The notes beneath the pieces were generated by a model. The model searched no databases and had not been told where the DNA came from. It worked only from the letters and a program-made list of their open reading frames with translations. A DNA stretch of 64,000 nucleotides from Pythium myriotylum (lineage: Eukaryota; Oomycota; Peronosporomycetes; Pythiales; Pythiaceae): assembly GCA_023091665.1 (NCBI GenBank), contig JALJCQ010000031.1, positions 62,001 through 126,000 of the forward strand, given 5' to 3'. The translations under genes were made by a program, and so were the position numbers. Positions 31,039 through 40,932 of this stretch are shown here, in pieces. Within the stretch, counting starts at the first letter, position 1. Each line of letters opens with the position of its first letter.

Positions 31039-31675
31039 ATGCAGGTCCAAGAGACCCACCCCAAGTCCTTGCAGGAGGTGAAGACGGCCATTGTGATGCG
31101 GTCGCCAGCATTCAAGCTGCGAGACGACCTCGCCACCCTAGTACTCACAACCAAAACCCCTCGATCACTAAAAAAATAACAAGAACTATGCAGCTCTGGT
31201 GGCTGCTTTTCAAAAGTCACCTTCAATTCAGCTCCATGACGAAGATGAGATTCACATGATTTCTAACGCGCCAATTCCATGTAGTTGGATAGTCGACTAC
31301 CAACTAAATATTAAAGGAGGCAAGCTCAACAACCACGACTTTGCCGGCCTCGTCCACTTTGGGAGGGGACATTTCACACCCGACCATTTCGAAATGTGTG
31401 CCGCGGCTACTTACGGGTGCCTACTCGTCGGAACCAAGACGTGGGTGTTCAAGCCCAAGGGGGGACCAAACTTCACGTACTGTCAGAGCGCAGGCGAGAC
31501 TGTTTATGTCCCCCCTGGGCTTGTACACAATGTGACGACCACGTCAAATAGAGCGATCATCATTGGTGAGACGGAGCTCACTGATGACTCGCCCATGGCT
31601 TTTGTACAACGAGATTGTCGCAAGAGGCGATTGTCGCAAGAGGTGACGCAAGGTATACACAGCCAGGAAGCGTAG
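31039..31675 (+). CDS. JmjC/cupin-like protein encoded by the Mutator-like element
   Basis: The clear part is the frame 31184-31675. It shows HFTPDHFEM (an HxE-type metal-binding pair), KTWVFKPKGG, and YVPPGLVHNVTTTSN with the distal His, the order seen in JmjC and related Fe(II)/2-oxoglutarate cupins. This frame has no early ATG. An ATG at 31039 opens a frame of 34 codons that could be joined through a 43-nt GT-AG intron (31141-31183) in phase, giving about 196 residues, but that intron is short and unproven. The gene lies inside the transposon and converges on the transposase. A role in demethylating or otherwise modifying host chromatin is possible; an inactive fragment is the alternative. 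Confidence 0.5.
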
Positions 31676-32113
31676 GCGCACGGACCGACAAGACTTAACA
31701 GAGTCGCAGCAATAACCTACTTTATTTAAATACATATGTGCACTTACTGAGTTAATCTAACTCTATTTACAATGTACTATCCTATGCCCAAATTGAAGTT
31801 GGACTTCAACTTGAGCATACATTCCTGGCCAAAGCAACTCTGCGCGGTTTGCCAAAGGCTAGAGGGCAGGTACGAGACCTCGGGAGCCACTCTCACATAC
31901 TCTACGACCCAACACACGAAATGAGTATTTGAGATACATTGTATTCTAGCGTTAAAAAAAAAAATCGTGTTCCTCGGTATGGCCACTAACCATAACCGTG
32001 TACTATCCAAAGTACGAACTTGGGGATGGTTTGCCGATTGCAATACTTCCACGCGAGATCCAGCGACGATTTGATACGGCGTATATTGTATAGTGAAAGC
32101 TAATGAATGGTCT
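31676..32113. other. Convergent 3' region inside the Mutator-like element
   Basis: No gene was found here. It holds the 3' ends of both element genes; AT-rich stretches (TTATTTAAATAC, a run of A near 31,955) could serve polyadenylation. Confidence 0.4.
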
Positions 32114-32376
32114 CTACTGTGAGTGAACCTCAGACAAATCGATTCTTGGCCCTGCTACTGCCACGCCGGCCTTATAGGCACGGCGGACCATCACAGCCAG
32201 CTCTCGCGCCGTGTACATCTTCGTGCACTCCTTGAAAATCACAATCCAACGCCAGTAGCCATCGTCTGCCATGGTGATTCCGTCAACGACACCAACTCGC
32301 ATGACTTTTCTCGGTGAGTGTCCATCCACTCACACCACAAACTCCTCAAGGACCTTCCAGTGCATGGGATAACCAC
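32114..32376 (-). pseudogene. C-terminal fragment of MULE transposase
   Basis: This is separated from the rest of the transposase by the LTR element. Reading from the insertion site on the minus strand gives YPMHWKVLEEFVV, a TGA stop, then VDGHSPRKVMRVGVVDG and YWRWIVIFKECTKMYTAREL, ending at a stop at 32114. When one copy of the 5-bp target duplication is removed, the frame is continuous with the fragment on the other side of the LTR element (ending RSSG). The in-frame TGA may be a mutation or lie in a small intron. Confidence 0.6.
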
Positions 32377-32678
32377 TGTAACGGTCCACGACCGTACACA
32401 GCACCTGCGCTTAAGGAAGCGTGTGCAGCCGCTCCGAGTCGACCCCTGTCGACGAGCGCCAAGGACTTGGCAAAAGGCGAACTGATTGTATTCAGATTAT
32501 CCCCCTGGGGAATAATCCCCCCCTATACCTGATATCCCTGGTATCTAATACCCAGGGATATCCCCTACTGAATCTAATAAAAGAGTCACTACTTAGGGTA
32601 ACTATTCCCCTAAGTGGACCACACACGTTATGTACCTACACAACCTAACCTACTTGTGTAACCTTGTACCCCGTTACA
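32377..32678 (-). repeat. 3' LTR of the Ty3/gypsy element
   Basis: This 302-bp LTR shares its whole length with 38551-38852. It is preceded (on the minus strand) by the purine-rich tract GGGTGGGGGGTGG at about 32679-32692, a good polypurine tract. Confidence 0.92.
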
Positions 32679-32692
32679 CCACCCCCCACCCA

Positions 32693-33634
32693 AAATGAGG
32701 AACACCCTTGTCCCTAATGTAGGAACAGCCGTGTCCTAGAAAAGGAACACGAGCCTATTCCAGTACGGAATTTCCGAGGGCCCACACGGAAATGGGTACA
32801 GACTCATGGCGACCATGAGCGCGGAGTCGCGTGTCGATTTCTCGACAACGACTAATCGAGAGCCGCAGCGGCTTGGCGCAACACCTCGCTGCATCATGAG
32901 ACGCATGCTGACGTGCGCGCGGTCGCCAGCGACCACTGGATCATGACGATCCCCCAAAACTTGGCCATTTTGCCGTCTAACGGCGGCAAGCCAAAATGGC
33001 ATGGTCAGACGACCATTGCGAGGCGAGCAGAGCTCGCGGCAAGCCCAAATTTGGCACGCACACTCAGTGCGGTGGGTCCTTGCCTTGTGCAAGCGTACAG
33101 GTCTGTACGATGCGATCTCGCAAACTTCGTCTCATGACGGTGCCCAAAACTGGGTCCAGTCTAATACTGGAGACTGTGGTCGGTGGGTATCCACCGCGAG
33201 TACTACCAAGTACTCGAGAGGCTGGCTAGCCTCATCCAGCGACTCAACTGAGTGCGTGAAGTGCGGGGATACCCGTAGCAGTCGGACAACGACGTTGCCG
33301 GACAACTTCGTGTTGTCGGCCACCCGCTCGGGCGTGATGGCTACACCGCAGAGAACTGCTCGGTGTACCAACACCACTCTGAGCCAGCCACTCTAGCTTG
33401 ATACGAGCGTTGTCCAACGCAACCGATGAGGTCGGTGGACATTGTCGATGCTTCGACTGCGCCGAACGCGGCGTTCTCGCCATCTTCATGGCCTTCTGCT
33501 TGGGTATTGTACCCATGTCCATAATAGACAGGGACAGTCGACTTGACTGAGACGGACCTTCCGTGTGCTCCACTGAGCGTCTTCCTTGAGGAACTTGAGA
33601 CACTTCTCATCTTGATGGAGGTGGTCGGTTCCAC
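32693..33634 (-). other. Pol-to-LTR region of the retrotransposon
   Basis: This ~940 bp lies between the pol stop and the polypurine tract. Minus-strand frames of about 100-120 codons exist (33092-32736, 33634-33341) but have no motif I recognise. It is longer than usual for a gypsy element without an extra gene. Confidence 0.4.
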
Positions 33635-36600
33635 CTACTGGAACCATCCAGGATGATCATGTTCGCATGTGCGAACAAGATCAGAGCAATCTTGCCTGAG
33701 AATACTCTCATCAACCCAGGAGCTCTGGTTGCTTGGATACCCAAGCCACTTGACCAAGAGCTGGCGGACGCCATTGTGCACACGCACACTGTCGAGAGAC
33801 TCGACGTGATAATGGCGTTCGCCATTCCTGTCGATCACAGGCAAAGGAGCGCGCACCGGTCGCAGCGCTTTCCTTCTGGTCTTCACACCAGTGTCGGGGA
33901 CCCGACGTGCTCCTTCGGGTTCAGCAAACGTAACCCGACGTCGTGTTGACGACGCTGCGGTCGCATTTGACGACCATGTCGAACTTCGACGGGCTTGAGC
34001 AAGCCGTGCCGAGCGTCTTGGCGCTTCGTCGTGTGGACTAGCCACGTCACTTGCAGAATCCTGCATCGCGATAGAGTCGCCCGAGGAATCGTCCATGACG
34101 GGCACGCTCTCGTGCACGACTGCGGGTGGTCGTATGTCGACGCCAACTCCGCTTGGAATTGTTTCCGACGACTCTTCGTCCGATTCATCTCCATCAGGGC
34201 GGAGATACGGCTTGAGCAAGCCGACGTAGAACGTCGGGTGCGTCTGCAACCATGTTGGCAGATCGACCCTGTAGGAGTTTCCACTCCGCTTCAACACCTT
34301 GAACGGGCCGATATATCTCGGCAGCAGCTTCGAGCTGCCCAAGCTGGACACAGCATTCTGAGACAGGTTCTTCGTGCTGACAAGCACATAGTCGCCTGGC
34401 TTGAACACATGCGTGTTCTTCCGACCGTGCTTGTCGGCTTGTTCCTTCTGAACATCTTGGGCCGCTGCCATCACGTCACGCACGCGGGTGATGACATTCA
34501 CACGTGTCGACAAGAACTCGTCGATCTTGCGGCGCTCAGCCAACTTGGAAACACCTTCCAACTGGGAGGCAAGTAATTGCCGAGCCCCTCCCTCCAGATG
34601 GCCAGCACCAGGTGCGTGGTGAGCACCATACGCGATCACGTATCGCAGATCTTCGTCTGCTGGGACGGCTATGCGAGCTTCTTCGCTGTCCGAGACCTGA
34701 TACTTCAGGAGGCCGTCTTCAAACGTGTACCGATGGAGTCGGGCTCGGACGCGAGGCGAGAGAGACTTCTCTGAGTCTGACGACTTGAGAGCACGAATGA
34801 TCTCCGCACACTGTGCGTCGCCTGCGTAGGCGTCTCGAATCAAGTCGTAGACATCAGAAGCAACTGATGTGAGATGGTTCATCTCGTAGTCGGGACGCCG
34901 AGAGAGTGCATCTGCCAGCACATTGAGCCGACCCGGCTTGTACTCGACAGTAAAGTTGTATTCTGAAAAGAATGACAACCAGCGAGCCATTCGCGGCGAC
35001 AAGTGCGGAGACTGTGTCGCTGTGCGTAGAGACACATGGTCTGTGTAGACCACGAACGGCAACGCGCCGAGAAGGTGAACGCGGAACTTCACCAAGGCGT
35101 ACTTCATCGCTAACAATTCTTTGTCGTGAACTGGATAGTTCTTCTCGGCCGCTTGGAGCTGGCGAGACTGATACGAGATGACTCTCTCGTGACCATCTTG
35201 GTCCTTCTGCAAAAGTGCACAGCCGATCGCATAGTCGGAGGCGTCACAGACAACGCTGTACGGAGCGGAGTCGTCCGGCAACGCCAGGATCGGCGCTTGG
35301 AGAAGACTCTCCTTGATCTTCTGGAAGGCAGCTTCCGTGTCGTGAGACCACGACCACTCAACGTCATTCTTGAGCAGCTGAGTCAGCGGCCGAGCCATCT
35401 CGGCGTAGTTCTTCGTGAACCGGTGCAAGTAGTTGGCGAGACCCAACCACTTCCGTAGGTCCTTCACGGACCGTGGCGATGGCCACTCGGCGATTGCCTT
35501 CACCTTCTCGGGGTCGGCCCGAACACCGTCGACCCCGACGAAACACCCAAGCACTGGGATCTCTTCGGCACCGAAGATACACTTATCCAAGTTGGCATAA
35601 AGCTTATGCTCCTCGAGGCATTCGAGCACTTGGCGGAGGTGATCCTCATGGAGCGCATCCAGATCACGACCGGGCTCCGGCTTTGTGTGGACGTAGATGT
35701 CGTCGAAGTACGTCTGTGCGAACGCTCGCAGGGGACGGAACAGATGGGTCACCAAGCGATTGAACGTCGCTGGGGCGTTCGACAGCCCCTGTGGCATCAC
35801 TAGCCACTCCCAGAGCATACCGCTCGGCGTACGGACGGCTGTCTTGGGGATATCCCCACGCTCCATGAGCACTTGGTAATAACCGTCGACCAAGTCGAGA
35901 GAACTGAACTTCTTTGCGCCGGACATCTGGTGGATGATCACATCCTTCCGAGGGATCGGAGTGGACGCAGGGATCGTCTGAGCGTTCAACTTGTTGTACG
36001 CGTGGACAATCCTCCACTTGCCGTTTGGCTTGCGCACACAGAACGTTGGTGCGCTGTGCGGCGAGACGCTCTCGCGCACCAGGCCAGCCTTGGCTTTCTT
36101 GGCAAAGAATTCATCAATGAAGTCCGATTGTTCGGCAGGCAGAGCCCACTGGCGAACGGTCGCATAGCTCGAGCCAGGCTTGAGCTTGATCTCGTGGCGA
36201 ACGCCACGATCAGGGGGCAGCCCCGCCGGCGGGTTCTTGCTGAGGCAAGTCTCCGCAAACCGCTTGACCAGCGGATAGAACCGATCCTTCGGATTCTTAA
36301 GGATGGCCGAACCACGGCGCGCGTCAAACTTCTGACGAAACTCAACGAGGACATCCTCGTCAATCACCGTCGAGGTGTTGAGTTGAGCGAGGTCTCGCTC
36401 AGATCGGAGGATCACAACCTCAGCGATCTCACCAGCCTTGAGCTCGCGGACGAAATCGTCCATAGGGAGTTCCTCCAAGCTAGTCAGCTCGGAGAACTCG
36501 GGCAACGGTGCCAAATCGACCGTGGACGGATCGATCGACGATCCCGTCATCACATCAACGATGTGCACGTCATACGACGCGTCCGAGAGCGGGAGTGGCT

Positions 36601-37522
36601 CGGTCATATCCGACGACCCTGAAAGCGGCTCGACCGCACGCGGACACGCGACAAGGGGACAAATCCCGGAAGCATCTTCCATGCTGGTACTCGGAGGGGG
36701 CGGAGACAACTCGACGCCCTCTTCTACGCCGTACTCCACGGCAGACGGCACGACCGTCTCCGGAACACCCGAGGTGTCCATGGCGTTCACTACGCCAATG
36801 AAGTAGGCACTTTCATCATCCTTGATGGGGCTCATCAGCCGGCGGACGAAGGAGGGTTCATGACGCTCCTGAGCTCCGTTCCTGCCGGGAGACGTGCTCC
36901 CAATCGACTTGGTCCTCCAGTCGATCCACGGTTCGTGGCGCTCGAGCCACGGCATTCCGAGGATGAGGTCAAACCTCTCATCCATGTCGAGCACTGTAAA
37001 GCGCTCGACTGAGTCGAAATCGACAAACGCAATGCGTAGATCGACCTCGATCTTCTTCGTCTCTGCGACGATGCCCGTCGCAAGACGCACCGAGACTCTT
37101 CCGAGATCTCGCTCACAAGCTTGAGCAAATAGAGAAGCATTCTCAGCAATACTTTGCTTGCGACCGTAATTGCGCGTCGCACCAGAGTCGATTAAGACTC
37201 TGAAGGGACGTGCAAATCCCTTCACTTGAGCAGTGACGACGATAAGCTCGCCACTGATGCGCAGCTCATCAACTGCTGAGAAGAGATCTTCTTCCGGGGG
37301 CACCCCGCCTTGCGATACTGCCGAACTCGGCGTCGCGGGGCGAGGAGTAATCGCCCCAGTAGACTGCCCCGCGTCTACTGGGAACTGTCGTTTCCCTGCG
37401 ACGTGGAAGCAGATCCACCTCGGTTTCCCGAGCGCCGCGGCCGACCACGGCGGGCACGACCACCGCCCCTCTTGCGCGGACAATTCCGCTGGAAGTGACC
37501 GAACTTCCCACAAGTGGAACAC
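33635..37522 (-). CDS. Pol polyprotein (PR-RT-RH, integrase core missing, chromodomain)
   Basis: This is an open frame of 1,295 codons without an ATG at its start (first codon GTG), lying in the -1 frame of gag. In order it shows a retropepsin motif VLIDSGATRNYG, reverse transcriptase FSSLDLVDGYYQV and TYFDDIYVHT (YxDD box), RNase H VVCDASDYAIGCALLQ and YTDHVSLRTA, then ALSRRPDY. Soon afterwards HHAPGAGHLEG, the start of an integrase zinc-binding region, passes directly into VMAAAQDVQKEQADKHGR and FKPGDYVLVS, which normally follow the integrase core. A C-terminal chromodomain (LLVKWLGYPSNQSSWVDES) is present. About 250 residues, including the expected D,D(35)E core, are absent around 34,570-34,620, yet the frame stays open. 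Expression presumably needs -1 frameshifting. Confidence 0.88.
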   Translation of the reverse strand: MFHLWEVRSLPAELSAQEGRWSCPPWSAAALGKPRWICFHVAGKRQFPVDAGQSTGAITPRPATPSSAVSQGGVPPEEDLFSAVDELRISGELIVVTAQVKGFARPFRVLIDSGATRNYGRKQSIAENASLFAQACERDLGRVSVRLATGIVAETKKIEVDLRIAFVDFDSVERFTVLDMDERFDLILGMPWLERHEPWIDWRTKSIGSTSPGRNGAQERHEPSFVRRLMSPIKDDESAYFIGVVNAMDTSGVPETVVPSAVEYGVEEGVELSPPPPSTSMEDASGICPLVACPRAVEPLSGSSDMTEPLPLSDASYDVHIVDVMTGSSIDPSTVDLAPLPEFSELTSLEELPMDDFVRELKAGEIAEVVILRSERDLAQLNTSTVIDEDVLVEFRQKFDARRGSAILKNPKDRFYPLVKRFAETCLSKNPPAGLPPDRGVRHEIKLKPGSSYATVRQWALPAEQSDFIDEFFAKKAKAGLVRESVSPHSAPTFCVRKPNGKWRIVHAYNKLNAQTIPASTPIPRKDVIIHQMSGAKKFSSLDLVDGYYQVLMERGDIPKTAVRTPSGMLWEWLVMPQGLSNAPATFNRLVTHLFRPLRAFAQTYFDDIYVHTKPEPGRDLDALHEDHLRQVLECLEEHKLYANLDKCIFGAEEIPVLGCFVGVDGVRADPEKVKAIAEWPSPRSVKDLRKWLGLANYLHRFTKNYAEMARPLTQLLKNDVEWSWSHDTEAAFQKIKESLLQAPILALPDDSAPYSVVCDASDYAIGCALLQKDQDGHERVISYQSRQLQAAEKNYPVHDKELLAMKYALVKFRVHLLGALPFVVYTDHVSLRTATQSPHLSPRMARWLSFFSEYNFTVEYKPGRLNVLADALSRRPDYEMNHLTSVASDVYDLIRDAYAGDAQCAEIIRALKSSDSEKSLSPRVRARLHRYTFEDGLLKYQVSDSEEARIAVPADEDLRYVIAYGAHHAPGAGHLEGGARQLLASQLEGVSKLAERRKIDEFLSTRVNVITRVRDVMAAAQDVQKEQADKHGRKNTHVFKPGDYVLVSTKNLSQNAVSSLGSSKLLPRYIGPFKVLKRSGNSYRVDLPTWLQTHPTFYVGLLKPYLRPDGDESDEESSETIPSGVGVDIRPPAVVHESVPVMDDSSGDSIAMQDSASDVASPHDEAPRRSARLAQARRSSTWSSNATAASSTRRRVTFAEPEGARRVPDTGVKTRRKALRPVRAPLPVIDRNGERHYHVESLDSVRVHNGVRQLLVKWLGYPSNQSSWVDESILRQDCSDLVRTCEHDHPGWFQ

Positions 37523-38511
37523 TTGATGTGAAGAGCCTTAACGTCGATCGCACGCAAGTCGACCGTGCTGAGATCGACTCCACTGAGGTCGATGACGCTC
37601 AGGTCCATGGGTTCGACGACCGGTGGTGGAACCGGCGTGACCGGAGGCGGCGCTGCCGGACTCGCGGATAAACCGCGCGAGAGACGCTGAACGTAGTCCT
37701 CTCGCAGCGCGGCGACGAACGCGTCTTCTAGGAGCATGGGCTCCTCGCGGAAAACCGCAGCCTTCTCAGGACCGGGATCCATCCCTTCCATGAACGTCGT
37801 CAGCATGACGTCTTCTGCGAGCGCATTCGCAGCCATGTTGGCACGGAGTTGACGTAACTCCTGCACATACGTGTGCAGCTCGCGGCCACCTTGCCGACAA
37901 GCGAGGAACGCAGCTCGCTGGCGATGCGCCACATTTGGCGGTTGAAACATCGACTTCATCGCCTTGGCAAGCGTTGCCCAGTCGGAAAAACATCCGGGAT
38001 GCGACGTCTCGCACGTGAGGGCCCAGATCTTCGCCCGGCCCGTCATGTTCGAGATCGCAAAGGCGATCTTCTGCCGTTCATCACGGATGCAGCCGGCTGC
38101 TGTGGCGAGCTCGATCTCGCGTTGCCAGAAGGCAAGATTGTCGCTTTCTTCACCCGAATAAGGGGACACCGTAACCTTCACGGCCTTCGGACGTTCCGGA
38201 GGTGCCGGCGACGGCACATACGTAACCGTCGGCGGCACCTGAGCTGGCTGAGTAGCCTGAGTCGCAGATATGCGGGACGTCACGACGTCGAGAAGATACT
38301 TCTCGAGAACTGTCTCGTAGTCGCGAAAACGCGCGACATGGGCGAGGACTTCGCCAGAGCCGCGTCGGAGCAGCTCGATGACACTTGCACGGCCATTGAT
38401 GGCCTCCATCTTCTGGAGATAGGCCCACTGGGCCTCATCCAGGTACGGATGGTCTTGACGCGACAGCGTCGGATGGCTTGACGCCATCACGAAGTCGGAA
38501 GCTTCGGACAT
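37375..38511 (-). CDS. Gag protein of the Ty3/gypsy element
   Basis: Gag has 378 residues from a good ATG 40 bp inside the 5' LTR boundary. The central part has the gypsy gag pattern (FWQREIELATAAGC, WATLAKAMKSMFQPPN, TFMEGMDPGP). A CCHC zinc knuckle, CSTCGKFGHFQRNC (C-x2-C-x4-H-x4-C), is followed by a basic Arg/Gly-rich tail. It forms the particle that packages the element RNA. The last 148 nt overlap pol. Confidence 0.9.
   Translation of the reverse strand: MSEASDFVMASSHPTLSRQDHPYLDEAQWAYLQKMEAINGRASVIELLRRGSGEVLAHVARFRDYETVLEKYLLDVVTSRISATQATQPAQVPPTVTYVPSPAPPERPKAVKVTVSPYSGEESDNLAFWQREIELATAAGCIRDERQKIAFAISNMTGRAKIWALTCETSHPGCFSDWATLAKAMKSMFQPPNVAHRQRAAFLACRQGGRELHTYVQELRQLRANMAANALAEDVMLTTFMEGMDPGPEKAAVFREEPMLLEDAFVAALREDYVQRLSRGLSASPAAPPPVTPVPPPVVEPMDLSVIDLSGVDLSTVDLRAIDVKALHIKCSTCGKFGHFQRNCPRKRGGGRARRGRPRRSGNRGGSASTSQGNDSSQ
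37390..37429 (-). other. Two in-frame GGGAAAC slippery heptamers in the gag/pol overlap
   Basis: On the minus strand G GGA AAC occurs twice in the gag frame, at 37429-37423 and 37396-37390, both within the last codons of gag. After a -1 slip at either site the reading continues in pol without a stop (GKPRWICF... or GKRQFPVD...). This is the X XXY YYZ pattern for programmed -1 frameshifting. Confidence 0.72.
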
Positions 38512-38550
38512 AACGATGTCGGCGTCGGATTGACGACAAGTGCTACGAAG

Positions 38551-38852
38551 TGTAGCGGTCCACGACCGTTCACAGCACCTGCGCTTGGCGAAGCGTGAGC
38601 AGCCGCTCCGAGTCGACCCCTGTCGACGAGCGCCAAGGACTTGGCAAAAGGCGAACTGTCTGTATTTAGATTATTCCCCGGGGGAATAATCCCCCTATAC
38701 CTGATATCCCCGGTATCTAATACCCCGGGATATCACCTACTGAATCTAATAAAAGAGAGTCACTACTTAGGGTAACTTTTCCCCTAAGTGGACCACACAC
38801 GTTATGTACCTACACAACCTAACCTACTTGTGTAACCTTGTACCCCGTTACA
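38551..38852 (-). repeat. 5' LTR of the Ty3/gypsy element
   Basis: This 302-bp partner of the 3' LTR would drive transcription to the left. The sequence next to it (minus strand CTTCGTAGCACTTGTC) does not begin with TGG, so an ordinary tRNA-3'-end primer site is not obvious. Confidence 0.9.
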
Positions 38853-38857
38853 ACCAC

Positions 38858-40193
38858 TCGATCGCACGAATCGTTCCTCAAGCTGCTTCAAACTGAAGAA
38901 CTTGTTGTCTTCCTCCTCGCTTACGAGAGCAGGACGTCGCGAGCGAGGTCGTCCGGGGGGGAGTCTTGTTGGAACCCGGCACAGCGCAGATCGCAGGTCT
39001 ACCAAATGCAGAAGCGACAACGTGGCGAGAACATGAGCGCACACCCATCCTGAGCGAACGTGCGAGGCGCAAGTACACTGGAGCAGAGCTCTAATCGTAG
39101 CGATATCATGAGCTGGCCAGATTGGCTTCAACTGGAATGGTGCTGCTGGAATTCTTCCACGCAGACTGACGCGATGAAGCGAGAGAACTTCGTACTTGAG
39201 CTCGACAGCTGTGATGCCATCAGGAATGTGCCCGAGGAGGGACTCGTTGAAGCGCTTAGCGCGATGCTCGTCGACCTTACAAGCAAGAAAGTCTATTCCC
39301 TGGCCATCACAGATGTAGTCGCTGGTATTGAATACCGCAGCGATTAAGCAACGCGAGCGCCCTCGTCCTTTGTTTATACGCTGGTGGTTTTCAGACTTGA
39401 CCAGACGACTAGCCTTGGTGATCATCTCGGGAGGTACCGGTCCTTCGCAAAACTGCGTAACCCGCTCTGGACACAGGTTGTCTCCACTGTACGCGATGAT
39501 ACGGGGCAGAATAGTGTCGAGCACACCTGCTGTGGAGGCTCGGCTACTCGGTACGCACACTTTTATTAATAGCGGAGTGGTGCGCTTCAATGCCTTGTTG
39601 ACTTGGGATAATGCCAGGGACCCCAGCGCCGTTTATATGCCATCGCTCCCACCTCTGCGACAAGTATACACTCCTAAACCAGTGTGCGTACGTCGCCTCG
39701 CCCTCCGAAATCCAGTAGTTGGTCACGATCACGCTCATACAGACGAACTGTTCATGAGTCCGTGCCAGTCGAAGGAGATCAAGGAAGGGCTTGATCAACG
39801 AGGCAAACAGCTTGCTGTCAGACATCTTTACTGCTTGCTTTTTCGCTTGTCGAACCAAGTGTGGCCAACAGAGCAGCCGTTTCACTCGGGGCCAAGTCAA
39901 CTCGAATGCGGACGCTATTGCGTCGGAATGATCCAAACTGCCGAAACCAACTGAGAGCTCCGTGTCGAAGAAGTCATTAGCACAGCGACGTAGCGCATCG
40001 AACATTTTCGCGTATACCTCAGTGCACTCAGACCGAACGAACATGTAGGCCCACGGCACAAACTTGTGGCGGAAGTGATGGTTTTCCCACGCCACAGTCT
40101 CTGTACCACAGTCAACCACGGTCCAACCACCAAAATGAAACTTGTATGTCCCGTCTGTCGCAACGACGAGGTGCTTCCCTTGGTCTCGAATGG
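38858..40193 (-). pseudogene. MULE transposase, catalytic and SWIM part
   Basis: Reading from the right: GKHLVVATDGTYKFHFGGW (first acidic region of the MULE transposase domain), ELSVGFGSLDHSDAI with LLCWPHLVRQ, and QQGIEAHHSAINK. Near 39,560 a one-base frameshift moves the frame to KVCVPSSRASTAGVLD. The C-terminal part has a SWIM zinc finger CTCASHVRSGWVCAHVLA typical of Mutator transposases. The segment ends RSSG at the LTR insertion. Transposase would cut and paste the element; frameshift plus insertions make this copy inactive. Confidence 0.78.
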
Positions 40194-40307
40194 TGATGAT
40201 GATGAAAGTTGGAGTCTATTGGGTTACAACTGTGTGAACGCCTATAGCTTTGGATAAGCAATGACAATGCTCGGTGCATGTCGGGCCAAGAGAAGCGTGG
40301 TGGTGGT

Positions 40308-40343
<36 letters not shown>

Positions 40344-40932
40344 AAGCGGTGCAGCGCACACTTCTGGTGGTGGTGAAGCAGCCGCCGCTAAGGCGCACAA
40401 TCTTCAATCCTACGGAAGCAGCTGAAACAGTCTTGCAAGCGCCTCACGTTTTCTTCGATCAGAGCGAAGCAAGTGAAGCGATCTCGCAAGCGCAGCACGG
40501 TCTTCGAGGGGAGGGAGGGGGAAGGGGGGGAGGAGGCTGAGCCTCGGGGAACGCGCGGCCTTGATGTCGGGAGCGTCGACGGCGTTGCTGAGTGAAGAAC
40601 TCCTGAAGAGAGCTTGCGGGCACTGAGGCTCCGCAGTCGTCTGGTGACTGGGGGGGAGGGGCCGCGATACGGACGCGCACGAGCTCGCGCTCGCTGCGGT
40701 CATCGCCGGCCGTTGGCACGCGCGGGGCGCGCCGACCTCTTGCTCGCGTTCGCTTCCATGCTCTTCCCACGTCGGCTTGCCACCAGCTGCCGTCGTGGCC
40801 GCCACTACACTTGGTTTCCGTATGCAGGGCGACTTTCATCGGCCACGTGGCAGCTGGTGGCTGGGAGCCAGAGCCGAGGCCTTGGTCCGAAGAGTGGTGG
40901 TCACTTGAGCTCGAGGTTGAAAGTTTGAAAGT
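40194..40932 (-). mobile_element. 739-bp retroposed insertion with LINE-like tail and 14-bp target duplication
   Basis: The 14-bp sequence TTGGTCTCGAATGG occurs at 40180-40193 and 40933-40946. Between them, read on the minus strand, is an insert ending with CCAATAGACTCCAACTTTCATCATCATCA, the 3' tail common to LINE remnants in this window. No reverse transcriptase motif was found inside, so it may be a SINE-like or heavily 5'-truncated element. Removing it joins the transposase halves in frame (KSIRDQ then GKHLVV). Confidence 0.75.
40308..40340 (+). repeat. 33-base G homopolymer
   Basis: This uninterrupted run of G lies inside the retroposed insertion, preceded by TGG triplets. Its exact length may be uncertain if assembled from error-prone reads. 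Confidence 0.85.

Larger units (their letters stand above)
32377..38852 (-). mobile_element. Full-length Ty3/gypsy (chromodomain) LTR retrotransposon lacking the integrase core
   Basis: The element is 6,476 bp, bounded by 302-bp LTRs beginning TGTAACGG / TGTAGCGG (plus-strand reading) and ending CCGTTACA, with a 5-bp target duplication ACCAC at 32372-32376 and 38853-38857. Gag (38511-37375) and pol (37522-33635) overlap on the minus strand. By eye the LTRs differ at about 15 positions plus two 2-bp indels, roughly 5%, so insertion is not very recent. Pol keeps protease, reverse transcriptase, RNase H, a GPY/F-type region and chromodomain, but the integrase catalytic core is missing. It is inserted within the MULE transposase. 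Confidence 0.9.

Noticed and set aside
32736..33092. Possible third gene of the LTR element
   Set aside because: The frame has no recognisable domain and no good start; kept only as an unexplained region.
40459..40839. Minus-strand open frame in the G-rich retroposed insertion
   Set aside because: It is an Arg/Pro-rich translation of low-complexity DNA with no recognised domain.
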